64,000 nt of DNA from Aselliscus stoliczkanus (Eukaryota; Chordata; Mammalia; Chiroptera; Hipposideridae): positions 151,493,523 to 151,557,522 of the forward strand of contig CM066730.1 in NCBI GenBank assembly GCA_033961575.1, given 5' to 3'. The notes beneath the pieces are model-generated. The model had not been told where the DNA came from, searched no databases, and saw only the letters and a program-made list of their open reading frames with translations. Each line of letters starts with the position of its first letter. Position 1 is the first letter of the stretch. Position numbers and translations under genes: made by a program. Below, piece after piece: positions 1 through 11,075 of this stretch.

Positions 1-2865
1 TGGTTATTGTTGTTTTAATTTCCATTTTCATGAAATATCTTTTTTCATCCCTTTACTTTCTGTCTCTGTGTGTATTTCAATCTGAAGTGAATCTCTTGTA
101 GGCAGCATATGTATGGGTTTTGTTTTCTTATCCATTCAGCTTTCCTATGTGTTTTGATTGGAGCATTTAATCTATCTACATTGAAAGTAATTGTTGGGCC
201 GGCCGAGTGGAGCGGTGGTTAAGTGCTGGCTTGGGACACCAATGGCCCCGGTTCAGATCCCACATATGAGGGCCAGGGACACTGCCCTCAAAAAAAAGAA
301 AAGTAATTGTTGATAGATACCTAACTATTGTCATTTTCATTATTCAGAATTTTGATTTTTTTTTTCTGTCTTAAAGAAGTCCCTCTAAGGTTTCTTGTAA
401 TACTGATTTGGTGGTGGTGATGAACTCCTTTAGCTTTTTCATATCTGGGAAGCTCTTTATCTGTCCTTACATTTTAAATGATAGCCTTGCTGGGTAGAGT
501 AGTCTTGGTTTTATGTCCTAAATTTTCATCATGTTGAATATTTCCTGCCAGTGCTTTCTGGACTGCAAAATTTCTGTTGAGAAATCAGCTGACAGTCTTA
601 TGGGAGTTCCCCTATAAGTTACTAGCTGCCTTTCTCTTGCTGCTTTTAGGGTTTTTCTCTTTGTCTTTAACATTTGCAATTTTAGTTATAACGTGTCTTG
701 GTGTGGCTTGTTTGAGTTCATCCTGTTTGGGACTCTCTCTGCTTCCTGGACTTGTGTGTCTATTTCTTCACCAGGTTAGGAAAATTTTCAGTCATTATTC
801 TTCAGATTGGTTCTCAGTCTTTTCTTTTCTCTCTTGCCCTTCTGGTATCCCATGACGATAATGTTGTTACACTTGATGTTGTCCCAGAGGTCTCTTAAAC
901 TGTCCTCATTTTTTTTTCTTTTTGCTGTTCTGATTGGGTGTTTAATGTTACCTTGTCTTCCAAATTGCTGATTTGATCCTCTGCTTCATCTAGTCTGTTG
1001 GTGATTCCTTCTAGTGGATTCTTTATTTCAGTTATTGTATTGTTCACTTCTAACTGGGTCTTTTTTCAATGGTTTCTATGTCCTTTTTTATGTTTGTAAT
1101 CTCTTTGTTGAATTTCTCACGAAGTTCCCTGAGCATCCTTATAACCATTGTTTTGAACTCTGTCTCTGGTAGGTTGCTTGCCTCCATTTCATTTAGATTT
1201 TTTTCTGGATTTTTCTCCTGTTCTTTCATTTAGGATGCCTTTCTTTGTTTTCTCATTTTGGCTGCCTCTCTGTTTGTTTGTATGTATTAGGTAGATCTGG
1301 CATGTCTCCCAGTCTTGGCTGGGTGGCCTTATGTAGTAGGTGTCCTGTGGGGCCCAGTGGCACAGTCTTCCTGGTCACCTGGGCCAGGTGCTCCAGGAGT
1401 GTCCCTTGTGTGGGCTGTGTGTCCTCTCCTGTTATAGTTGAGCCTGGATTGCTATTGGCACATCAGTGAGTAGATTGACTCTCAGATTGACTGGCTGTGG
1501 GCTTTGGCTATGTCCACAGCTTATGGGCTGCTGTGTGGGAGGCCTACTCCACTGAGTGGGATTTGCCCCAGTAGGCTCTGGTGCCTGTTGAGACCACCCT
1601 TTGTGTGTGCCACTTGTGGGGCCAATTGGGTGGTGCTCTGCTGTGGTCTGAAGCCAACCTCCAAGTATGTTACTTCTGGGGTCTCTGAGGAGGGGCTCCC
1701 ATGCAGGCCCAGGTCAGCCACTGCCTGTGACTGGCTGGGGACTACTTGGGAGGAGCTACAAAGTGATTTGCAGTTGTTCACTGCCTGTGCTAAACCTGGA
1801 GGAGCATAGGAGAGGCCATGTTGAGATGGCTGCCACCAGTACCATGCCTAGGGTCACTCCACAAAAAGCCAGGACATCCAGAGGCCTGCTGCCACCTGCT
1901 GGCTCCCTTAAGGTTCAGCCCCTGATAAAGCCTCGTGTGGTACATGAGTTAAGTGAGGCTGGACCTCAGGGAATCACTAGAGTGGGAAGAGCTGTGGTCA
2001 CCAGGTTAATGTAGACTCTGGTTTGGTACCAGTTCTGAGCCTGGAGTGACTCAGCAAAAGTCTCAGGCCAGTCACCGCCCGCCTGGGGCCCATGGACTCC
2101 AATAGTTTTCCAAGAAAGAGTGCAGTGGGGGAGGTGCTTGCTACCCATGGAGAAAGTGCCTCCAGCTGTGCTCAAGTTGGGTGAAGCAGAGCCCCAGCTG
2201 AGTCAACAGGGCAGAGCAGCTGAGCTCACCAGGCCAATCAGAATCAAATTTGGCCTGTGGGGGCAGGCTCAACATAGCAAAGATGGCACCCGCCGGCCAG
2301 CTGCACAGAAAGAGTACCCCTCACTGGGAAAGTGCTGACTGTCCTCCAGTCCTTCTGAAGCCACACTCCTCAGTCTGCCCCCGTATGTCTCTGAGGCCCC
2401 CTGAGTCGCCATCCCTCCACTGAGTCTGTGCATGCGCCGTTTAAGAGGACATCTGGGTTTCCCACAGGCTTCCATTTCACTCAAATGGTTGGAATCCCCA
2501 CTGTTCTTCATAGCCAGAATTGTGGGGGATACTCTTCCTGGCACCAGTACTCTGGGCTGGGGAGCCTGGTGTGGGGGGCTGGGTCCCTCACTCCTCCGGG
2601 GAGATACTCCATGGCCAAGGTATCCATCCCTCCTGATTCTCAACAACCATAGGGCAGTTTGGGTCCCGTTCCACTTCTCCTCCCCCTCTACCAGTCTTGA
2701 CCTGGCTTCTTCTTTATATGTCTGGACCTCTGAGAGATCTGATGGGCAGACTTCAGATTGTTCTCCATGTTGATCGTTCTATAATTTAGTTGTGATTTTC
2801 ATGTGTTCATGGCAGGACATAGGCACAGTGTTTATCTACTCCTCCATCTTGGATCTCTATCTCAT
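1..2865 (-). mobile_element. LINE-1 remnant, antisense, reaching the 5' end
   Basis: The plus strand reads as the reverse complement of a mammalian L1. Positions 1-340 resemble the start of the ORF2 region and are split by a SINE at 197-299. From about 380 to 1240 the text matches the antisense of the L1 5' part. From about 1240 to 2780 it becomes GC-rich like an L1 5' UTR. It closes near 2850 with CTACTCCTCCATCTTGGATC, the reverse of the usual L1 start that contains an AAGATGG motif. No long ORF1 or ORF2 frame survives, and an ORF1 segment is not evident between 340 and 380, so the copy is internally deleted and dead. The many short frames here are chance. Confidence 0.75.
197..299 (+). mobile_element. 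tRNA-derived SINE, short form (type A), inserted in L1
   Basis: Starts GGGCCGGCCGAGTGGAGCGG, has a B-box-like GGTTCAGATCCC, ends TGCCCTC plus an A-rich tail. It is flanked by a 13-bp direct repeat AAAGTAATTGTTG (184-196 and 300-312), so this is a target-primed insertion into the antisense L1. Confidence 0.9.
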
Positions 2866-3130
2866 CGATATTTTAATTTGCATTTCTTTGTGCCTACTGT
2901 GGTGAGATTTCTCCATATGTTTACTGATGATTTAGGTTTCTTTTTTATGAACTGTTCATATCTGCTGCCAGTTTTCTAGGGTGTTCATATTTTTCTTACC
3001 AATTAGTAAACATTCTTTCTAAGTTAATGATATTATCCATGTGTCTGTAAGTATGTTGAAATTATATGCCCTGTTTTGTTATCTGCCTTTACTTTTACTT
3101 CATTATTTATACAACACTGGCTCCTGGACA
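2866..3130 (-). mobile_element. Older L1-like fragment
   Basis: AT-rich sequence of the style TTTGCATTTCTTTG...GTTCATAT resembles the antisense 3' part of old L1M elements. The match is by eye and weak at the right end. Confidence 0.35.
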
Positions 3131-3166
3131 GTGGGGTAGGGTCATACCTTTGAGGACATTGTGAAC

Positions 3167-3559
3167 CTATACCCTTGGCATGGACCCTGGCCTCTCATGA
3201 AGGGCACGGTCATTCATGTTAAACAATTCTGGCCAGCTCAACTTATTTTTTGCAAGGAGTTTCATAGGTATGTGCATCAGCATGGGTCTGAGAAAGAAGA
3301 ACCCAATGGGGCTGCATGTTAGGTTATGGGAGATGTCCCTAAAAACATCATTGGTATGGTTTTGTTGGGTGACGGAGTTTCTGCAGCAGCAACCAGAAGC
3401 AAAAGCCAGTAAATATGGGTGCTGCTCATTAATGTGATGCTGCAGATAGGTGACGTCTGGGAAAAAACAAATTATATTTGTAAAGTTTCTATGAGGAATA
3501 AGTAGAGTTTGGGGGAAAGTTTCTCCAAACAAGAGGGAACAGAGCAAAAATCTCCACAT
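3167..3559 (-). other. Uncharacterised 130-codon ORF, possibly retroelement-derived
   Basis: An open frame of 130 codons runs leftward from an ATG at 3557-3559. The N-terminus is hydrophobic and signal-peptide-like (MWRFLLCSLLFGETFPQ). Three N-X-T sequons follow (NFT, NHT, NLT), with a CCC cluster in the middle and a short hydrophobic GFFFL stretch. This composition would fit a fragment of a secreted or envelope-type protein, but I recognise no family. The start codon lies inside the target-site duplication of the adjacent SINE. Chance openness is a serious alternative. Confidence 0.15.
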
Positions 3560-3567
3560 GATTTTTT

Positions 3568-3694
3568 TTGTTTTTCAGCTGAGCCATCCTGCCACCTGTT
3601 GGCAGTTCAGTGGCAGCTCAGCTCTGACTGGGCATCAAACTGCTGTTGCTCAGAGCTCAGCTCACACTCTTGAGCGAGCTCTTAACCAACTGAG
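3568..3694 (-). mobile_element. tRNA-derived SINE, type B
   Basis: The reverse strand carries GTTAAGAGCTCGCTCAAGAG, then GAGCTGAGCTGCCACTGAAC and CAACAGGTGGCAGGATGGCT, and ends in an A-rich tail (T-rich on the plus strand). A perfect 14-bp direct repeat CCACATGATTTTTT at 3554-3567 and 3695-3708 marks the insertion. Confidence 0.85.
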
Positions 3695-4189
3695 CCACAT
3701 GATTTTTTAACGTCTCTCTGGACCACCTAAAGTTTGCATCTGAGGGAAACATTTGCCTACTCTCCCCTCTCTAATTTCCCTCATCCTTAAGTGGACAGGG
3801 TCCTTCTTCCTTGAGATCACCCAAGATGGGCTGTAGTTAGCCAAAATGAACTTTATCAAAAACAAGGGAAAAAGGGAAAGCAAGAGGTATAAAAATACAA
3901 ATGAACAAAACCAAATGGTCATAAAACAGTATTTTTTCTCTTTCTAAGATAATTTCAACCAGCCTCAGATGTTCTAACTGGCAGTTTGTAGATAGGTAGA
4001 TATAGGTTCATTTCCTCCTTCTTAAGTCTCTTTTTCACCCTCAGATTCTCCACTTTTCAGTTTTTGAGTTTCTATTTATTCTATTCCTCCCATTCTCTTT
4101 ATTCTCAGAGGGCTCCAGTTACTTCCACAGCTCAGGAGGATCCTAGCTCATTATTGGTTGGTAGTTCCTCCTGAGTAATACATTTTAAA

Positions 4190-4345
4190 AATTAAAACTA
4201 ACATTTGTTGAAAGATTACTATATGCCAGGCTCTGTACTAAGCACTTTTTCATATATTATTTCATTTAATCATCACAACTTCCTTGCGAGGATGGGATAC
4301 AACACTTAGAGTAGTTAAATTACTTGCAAAAATGCAAGTATCTAG
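4190..4345 (-). repeat. MIR SINE remnant
   Basis: Text such as TACTATATGCCAGGCTCTGT, followed by CATTTAATCATCACAACTTCC, matches the MIR core read in reverse. Old and diverged. Confidence 0.6.
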
Positions 4346-4613
4346 TTATGGATAAAGCCAAGTCTCTTATCCTGGTCTGTCTGAAGTTTGGGTTGTTGAC
4401 CACTGTGCTCAATATTCACAATCATCTCTGTCTCAAAGCACATCACCATAGATTCTGCGGATGTCTGAGTATCCTATTCCCTTCCACTAGGACCAGGGTG
4501 AAAAGTTAGCTTTATGGAGTCCAGCTCTTTCAGGTCTCATGGAAGAGTCCTCAGGGAGTTGGTGAATGTGAGTCCTGCTTTGTTCAGTTCCCCTGGTCTT
4601 CAGCTTTAGAGAA

Positions 4614-5552
4614 TCACTCTGGGGCATTGCCCCATCCCATCAATTTGAGGAAAGCCTTTTTCACATCCTTATTCCTCAGACTGTAGATGACGGGGTTGAG
4701 GAAGGCTGTGGCAATATTATAGAAAAGGGCCATTTTCTTGCCATTGTTTGACAAGGAGTCAGAACCTGGGCTCATGTACATGATGATGCATGGAATTGCG
4801 AACATGGTGACCACAGTGATGTGGGAGGCACAGGTGGAGAAGGCCTTGATCCTCCCCTGGGCTGAGCGGATCTTCATGATTGCAGCAAAGATGTTGGCAT
4901 AGACAATGACAACCAGGGAGAGTGGTACCACAATGACATTGAAGCCTGTGATGAAGTCCACCAAGTCATTGAGGGCCGTGTCTGCACAGGCCAGCTTCAG
5001 GACAGCAGGAACCTCACAGAAGTAGTGGTCAATTTCATTAGGGCCACAGTAAGGCAGGCGCATAGCAAAGAAGGTATAGCACAGGCCACCCACCACACCG
5101 TAGGCCACACAGATGCCCACCAGGGCGAGGCACACCCACCGGCTCATGATGACCTTGTACCGAAGAGGCTGGCAGATTGCCATGTACCTGTCCACAGACA
5201 TGATAGAGAAAAGCCAGGACTCAGTGACTCCAAAGAGGAGGAAGATGTACATCTGAGCCACACACCTAGCAAAAGAGATGGTCCTCTTCTGGCTGAGAAT
5301 ATGCACGAGCATCTGGGGCACGGTAGTGGTGGTGTAGCACACATCCAGCATGGAGAGAACACTGATGAAAAAGTACATGGGTGTGTGGAGGCGCGAGTCC
5401 TGGCGGATGAGGGTGATGAGGAGGCTGTTGCTCACAAGGATCAACAGGTAAAAGACTAGAAAGAAGGCGAAGAGCAGAGGATTGATCCTGGGGTTGGGGG
5501 CAAAGCCCAGTAGAATGAATTCTGTCAGGGCGGACTGGTTGATGTCCCGCAT
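4614..5552 (-). CDS. Intact olfactory receptor, class II, family 2-like (312 aa)
   Basis: A single uninterrupted exon encodes a seven-transmembrane odorant receptor of the olfactory neuron cilium, expected to signal through Golf and adenylyl cyclase III. Visible landmarks are an N-glycosylation sequon N5-Q-S, transmembrane 1 N42 in the context VSNSLL (the usual GN is SN), LHTPMYFF at 55-62, D70, C97 for the conserved disulfide, and D121-R122-Y123 in the variant context MSVDRYMAICQP. Extracellular loop 2 has cysteines at 169, 179 and 189 in the PYCGPNEI...FCEVPAVLKLAC block. KAFSTCASH is at 236-244 and NPVIYSLRNKD at 286-296. Length is normal for the family. The ATG at 5550-5552 is chosen because it gives the sequon and sits six bases after a likely splice acceptor. 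The FCEVPAVLKLAC block and overall style point to family 2, but I cannot name the subfamily or a human orthologue. The closest relative in the window by motif is the pseudogene at 29806. Confidence 0.95.
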   Translation of the reverse strand: MRDINQSALTEFILLGFAPNPRINPLLFAFFLVFYLLILVSNSLLITLIRQDSRLHTPMYFFISVLSMLDVCYTTTTVPQMLVHILSQKRTISFARCVAQMYIFLLFGVTESWLFSIMSVDRYMAICQPLRYKVIMSRWVCLALVGICVAYGVVGGLCYTFFAMRLPYCGPNEIDHYFCEVPAVLKLACADTALNDLVDFITGFNVIVVPLSLVVIVYANIFAAIMKIRSAQGRIKAFSTCASHITVVTMFAIPCIIMYMSPGSDSLSNNGKKMALFYNIATAFLNPVIYSLRNKDVKKAFLKLMGWGNAPE

Positions 5553-5576
5553 TGTGATCTGCCTGTTAAAGAGTTT
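5553..5576 (-). promoter_or_regulatory. Predicted splice acceptor just upstream of the OR start
   Basis: On the minus strand the start is preceded by CTTTAACAGGCAG then ATCACA and ATG. OR coding exons usually have untranslated 5' exons spliced to a point near the ATG. The same block precedes the OR at 18142-19089, which supports function. Confidence 0.45.
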
Positions 5577-6904
5577 TGGGGGATATGTAATTTATCATGT
5601 GTCCGTGCTGAAGGTGTGTAAGGAATTTTCACATAGTCTCATTTACATTCCCTAAAAGGAAGTTTGGATTAGCAGATGGCACCACGAGGTATGTCCCTCT
5701 AGTAGTTTGAGTGGTATTGGGGTTTCATTCAGGATTTAGATGAGGCTCAGTGATAAAAATGAAGTGGAAGTCAGGGAACTGCCATCAGCTGTGTTTCATC
5801 CTGGCCTGTAGGTATCTGTGCCTCCTTTTCCTGACACAGCCTTGCTTTTCTCTTATTATTCATCCCATTTTCTGTTTTCTCTTGTGACTATAGAGGCTGC
5901 TAAGCCTTGGTTTAAGATTAGGACCAGGGTCTGGACTATTATACCCATTATTTTGGTTAAGGTTTTTATCATTGTTGGGATTGAACTAAGGTTAGATAGA
6001 AGTAGGGATTAAAGTCAATGCTGTGTAGGATAAAAGTTAGAGTTCATATTTAAGATTTTGCTTTTTCTGGTGAATGAGACTTCACTGGTCTTCATTAATT
6101 CTGTCATTTGTTCAATACATGTTTACTAAATGTTTACTATTTATTATAAATCAGAGGCAGGGAAGAGTTATAAATATAATCTGGATGGAAAAAGTGCTTT
6201 CACTCTGTCTAGCAAGATAAATTCTAAAGGTGTTAAAGAATTAAATGCAAAAATAAAACTATAAAGCAGCCTAGGAGAAAATATATGACTGAATGTTTAT
6301 TTTATGGTGGGACAGAGAAAAGTCTTTTTAAGCATCACTTGGATGTTTCAAAGTAGGTCCTTTAGCCTCATGGTGATGATCCCTTTCCCTGTAATATACA
6401 AATAAAGCAACATAGCTTCTCATCTATCTGCTATAAGGAGTCTAATCCTTTCCCCAGTATTTCAGAGGGTTCCTTGTGCATTCCTAATCACTTTGCTCGA
6501 AAATCCCTGCTCTCGTTGAATCCTTGACCCTCCCCACTGCCCAAATGACTTGCCTCGTGTGGGTACTGACCTCTTCAGTTGTTCATCCCGATTCTCTTAA
6601 TTTTTTATGCCCCAAACCTCACCATCACAAGGTTGTCATTTGTAAGACTCGCCCTGAAGGTATAACTTACAATGCAGCACAGAACAGAAAACCATGACAA
6701 CTGAATATTTAATGTTGTAGAGTTCCTAAGTCATCTCTGCAGTAGTTTTTCCTGGCATTTTCCTTTCTAGTCCCCAGCAGCTGTATTGTTACTGGGGTCT
6801 TGTCTATTTCCTGAAACTTCCTTCCATCTCCCCTTGAGTCCCTGTACTAGGACTTCTTAATCCCTGTCACCTGGGTAACCAGCCACAGCCCCCAATTCCA
6901 CTAG
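5577..6904. other. Intergenic, nothing recognised
   Basis: This is the upstream flank of the first OR. I see no gene, clear repeat or CpG-rich promoter here. Short open frames show no protein family features. Untranslated 5' exons of the OR could lie here but cannot be recognised by eye. Confidence 0.4.
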
Positions 6905-7083
6905 CTCAGTGCTTTGAAACTTCGTGCATCAGCATCACCTAGAGAACTTGTCACATGCTGCTTTGCCTTGTACCCAGAGTTTGGACTCAGTGGGTCTGGG
7001 TGGAGCCAGAGAATTTTTGTTTCTAACAAGTTCCCAGGTAATGCAGGAGCATCAGGGACTACGCTTCGAGAATCACTGATCTA
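6905..7083 (+). mobile_element. hAT-Charlie-type non-autonomous DNA transposon (MER5/MER20-like)
   Basis: The unit opens CTCAGTGCTTTGAAACTTC and closes CGCTTCGAGAATCACTGATC, imperfect terminal inverted repeats of the CAGTGGTTCTCAAAC type. The interior (CATCAGCATCACCTAGAGAA, then TTTCTAACAAGTTCCCAGGT) matches this old MER group from memory. Confidence 0.65.
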
Positions 7084-7179
7084 CTACTCAGTTGTACAGA
7101 GAAAGTGGCTTTTTCCAATTTCCCTGTGTCCATATTATGCCCAAGCTACTCACATTTTCCCTGCCTAAACGTCAATATA

Positions 7180-8040
7180 GTTTTTTTACCTCTCACATAA
7201 GTATAAAAACAAAAGAACAGAAAGGAAAAGATAAATATTTTTGGCCACATAAAAAATTTTTTTTTCTCTATGTTAAGAAAAAACTATGTTTGTTACATAG
7301 TGGAAGACAAATTAATGTCATTAGAACACAAAGATCTTTTCTAAAACAAGAAAAACGATAACAACTGAGAATGAGGTATGAATAATAAATTCACAAAAAA
7401 AAGATTCAAAAGGCCGATGAATCCACAGTTTAACCTTTACGATAATTAAAGACTGCAAGTTAAAACATCAATGAAATAATAGTTTTTAATGTATACAATT
7501 GGCCCAAAATTCTTTTTAAATGATAATGTCTGGCATTTTCCAATTTATAGTAAGACAGAAATTCTCACATATTGCTATGGGAAATAAATCACTATAATCT
7601 TTCTGCAGGAAAATTTGGCAGTATGCTATTGTATTTTTAAGAATTTTGTTTAGGGAAAAAAATAAGCGATGTGGAGAGAGATTTTCATCAAAGATGTTCA
7701 CTGCAATATTATTTCTCATAGGGAAAACTGGAAATAATCTAAGTATCCTATAATAAAGGACTGGTTAGATAAATTATGGTATATTGATATGATTGAATAC
7801 CTTTAAATCACATTTTGGAGACATTTCACATTGTCGGAAAATGCTCCAATATGTTATTAAGTTAAAAAAGCAGGATATGAAACTATGTATGTCCCAATTC
7901 TAAAAGCATAAAGATTTATATTCATAGACAAAAATTGGGAAGGAATATATGAAAATGTTAACAACGGTCATTTCTGGTGGTTAGATTCATAGGTGACATT
8001 TGCTGGCTAACGTTCTCTGAATTTACATTTTCTGCGATGA
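7180..8040 (+). mobile_element. Old L1M/HAL1-type 3' region
   Basis: Phrases such as GATGTTCACTGCAATATTAT followed by AAACTGGAAATAATCTAAGT and GGTTAGATAAATTATGGTAT are typical of the 3' end of old L1 or HAL1 elements in sense. No reading frame survives. Confidence 0.6.
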
Positions 8041-8391
8041 ACATGAATTAGTTTTATAATAAGGAATGAAGTACAAAATGATACTCTGAAGGTGGAATAT
8101 ACAGGGAGTTGGCTTCTTAGGGTGGATATGAGAGAGGAAGACGACGGGGGGAACAAGACAAGGTGGACCCAGAGAGGCCCGAGAAGAGGGAGAGGGGGGC
8201 TTCTTCCGTTGTTTATCCCCCCAACTGAGTGGCACTTGGGCATCAGCTCTTGTATTTTAATGCCAATGCATTAACATTTGCTGGTTAAGGTAAAAGTGTT
8301 TTGGATAGGCGATTACTTGAGAGATGGAAGCCTAGGTTGTCTCCAGTATGTGAGCAGTTAGGTTGGGAGACAGAACGGTAACCCAAGTTAC

Positions 8392-8500
8392 TTCTTTTTT
8401 TTTTTTGAGGGCAGTGTCAGTGGCCCTCATATGTGGGACAGAACCGGGGCCGCTGGCTTCCCAAACCAGCGCTTAACCACTGCGCCACTCGGCCGGCCCT
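8392..8500 (-). mobile_element. tRNA-derived SINE, short form (type A)
   Basis: Reverse-oriented copy with a T-rich end, GAGGGCAGTGTCAGTGGCCC and a terminal CACTCGGCCGGCCC. A perfect 15-bp direct repeat GGTAACCCAAGTTAC flanks it (8377-8391 and 8501-8515). Confidence 0.95.
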
Positions 8501-9838
8501 GGTAACCCAAGTTACAATGACTCAACGCAGGGTGGGACCAGAGCAGCTTGCGGAGGGAAGAGTGTGATCATAAAAACAAAAGAGAGGTGAAATTAGATTC
8601 TGTATTCCAGAGGCTGGTAGGCCTCTGAGGCTGGCAAACCAAGGTGAGATGGGGAGGTCTGCATCACTGAGGAGACATTATCCTCTAGGCTGCTTGCTTC
8701 TTGAGAACAGAACTGGAAATGGTGTTGGACTGCATGGGTTTTGGGAAGCAGAACTTGGAGTCTTACGATTTCAAAGTTATACATTTTCAGGTTTTTAAAA
8801 ATCCTTGAAACTTTTTGTCAAAGGTGGACTTCTGCAGGACCTCAGGACCAGTTCACTCATCCCCTCCTCACCAAGACACACTTGGCTTCCTGGGGCTCCT
8901 CTAACTAATTAAAGTCTCCTTGAAACTCAATTTGATAACCACTAGTACAAATGTCTCATTTTACCAAAGCCCGGAGAGGGGAAGAGACTGGCCTAAGGTC
9001 AGACAACAAGAGTGTCTGAAGTAGGCTGAGCACCCAAGTGGCTTGACCCCCTAGTCCAAGCTCTTGCATTGCCAAGTGCAGCTCTCAGAGATGAACCATG
9101 TGCCAGGATGTGAGACTTAGGGGCAGAGGGAGCCTGATGCTCCTGGGATACGGAGAGCCTTAAACAAGGGTGTGGTGTTGAGAGACTGCCCGGTTCTTAC
9201 CTCCAGCTTATGCCTGTAGACTGAGGACAGAGGAAGCAGAAAAGATGTGGACAACAAGCCTCTGGTCCCCAGGACTCCTTGCCCTTTGATGAGTTTATGT
9301 CTTTGTGAAGAGCAGAATCTGGGAGCTGGTTTCTATTCTCACTTTCTTTGGCTGGCTTGCTGCGTGTCTTAGGGTCGGTTGCTTGGCCTCTCTGAGCCCC
9401 AGGTTCCAACTCTGCCACAGACAGGTTTAATGACCTATTACCAAGAAGACAAAAATCAATTTTGTGAGTAATTGCAAGGTCCTGGTAGGGGGTGAGTCTC
9501 TAGTCCCCATGTTGGCTGGGCTTGCAGCCCAGGGTGCCAGCCTTGGTCCCTTATCAGGATGTAATGCAAATCAGAGAAAAATCACTTGCTTTTCATTTTG
9601 GACTCTTATATTTATCTTCTCCTCTCATGTCTACTCTCCTGCAGCACAGGCTAGGAGATGAAAGACTCAGGACAGAGCTTTGAATTTTCACATTTGCCAT
9701 TTCTACCATGACTCTGAGCAGGTCATTGCTTCTTATCCATAAAAAAAAGAGGTTGCATACAGTAATATCTGATTTTGTCATGTTCTGAAGATACATACTT
9801 TTCCCTTGCTTCCCCTTTATTCAGCCCTTTCCCTAATA
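8501..9838. other. Intergenic with two MIR remnants
   Basis: About 8935-9080 reads as reverse MIR (GTCTCATTTTACCAAAGCCC, then CCTAAGGTCAGACAACAAGA). About 9320-9430 contains an antisense-style MIR core ending GGCCTCTCTGAGCCCCAGG. Nothing else is recognised. Confidence 0.4.
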
Positions 9839-9861
9839 CACACACACACACACACACACAC
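9839..9861. repeat. (CA)n microsatellite
   Basis: About eleven uninterrupted CA units. Confidence 0.95.
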
Positions 9862-9904
9862 GTACATACGCACATGGACACCCTCCCCCAGTATTAGCAC
9901 AGAC

Positions 9905-11075
9905 CTGTAGGGCCTGAGAATGACTCAGAGAAACAGGTAAAATTAGAAAGCAACAAAAGCAGAGAGAATGATGGAAAAAGAGGGAGAAAGTCACATACAA
10001 ACAAGCCACAAGGAGGTAGAGAATGGCACAGAGAACCAGAATCTAAGGGACTCACACAAGGGGAGAGAGAAAGACAGATGCTGGGAGCTCAATTGACATC
10101 AACAGGAGAAGAACGGGGGCTCCGAAGGAGGAAGAAGTTAGAAGAATGTGTATTCTTTTCTTTGTGAAGTGACAGGAAAGAGGCATAGGGCTGTGGAGAT
10201 CCAACAGCAAGGAGTGAGCAGGACAAAACAAGAAGAAGTCAAGAAAGAAGAAAGAGCCTGAGAGAAAGGAGAAAGCAGGAGGAATGCCTGAGGTTCTGGG
10301 AAGGTGGGTATGAGCCAGGGCTGTGGGAAAAAGACACAGGAGGGCTGAGAAGGCCAATTAGACCAGCAAAGAGCCAGCACAGACCAGGCAAAGAAAGAGA
10401 GAGGCAGAGGCCATCACAGAGAGGGTGTGGAGAGAGGCGGGGGGCAAGGTTGGTCTCCCAGAGAGAGAGAAAGAACTGGAAGAGAGGCCAACAGCAAGAC
10501 GATGGGCTGCTGCAGGCAAGGAGAACTGGACAGAGTGGTGGAGGCGAGGGAGTGGGAAGGTGAGGAGGGATGGGCAGAGAACCAGGTTCAAGGGGAGAGC
10601 CAGAGAAATGCTGCAAGGCGGAAATCCTGGTGAATCAAAGAGGCAGCGACAGGCTGGGGAGAAGAGGAGAGAATCAGGGATGGCTAGAGAGGGACCGTGT
10701 CACAGGCAAATCCACAGGCAGAGCAAGCAATAAGCAGAGAAGTCAAGGGGGAAACAGGCAAAGAGTGAACTGAAGACCCAGTCAGAGAACAGAGATACTG
10801 GAAGCAGACAGGAGAGAGGGGACAAAAACTTTGGAGACAGAGAAACAGCAGCAAACAGAAACAGACAGAAAGAGACAGATGGGGAGGAATGGAAAGCAAG
10901 AGGCAGAGAGAGATAAGAGACCCAGAGAAAGGGAAAGGGATGGATGCATACCGAGTAGGAGAGGCAGAGGCAGGCGTCATATGCACACTCACATAGACAT
11001 GCGGAAGGAGACAGAGGCAGAGAGACAGGTGGCTGGTGAGTGGGAACTGTGGACCAGGCAGGGCTCCTCACAAAG
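9905..11075 (+). repeat. Purine-rich (GA-rich) low-complexity tract
   Basis: For more than 1.1 kb the plus strand is dominated by A and G in diffuse words such as GAGAGAAAGA, GGCAGAGAGA and CAGAGAAACAG. There is no single clean period, which suggests a degenerate tandem repeat or an expanded simple tract that has mutated. The Ser/Leu/Pro-rich frames on the minus strand and the Arg/Glu-rich frames on the plus strand are by-products of composition. Confidence 0.75.

Noticed and set aside
5025..5459. 144-codon plus-strand frame opposite the first OR
   Set aside because: Shadow of the OR coding sequence on the other strand; His/Asp-rich composition is the reverse complement of OR motifs.
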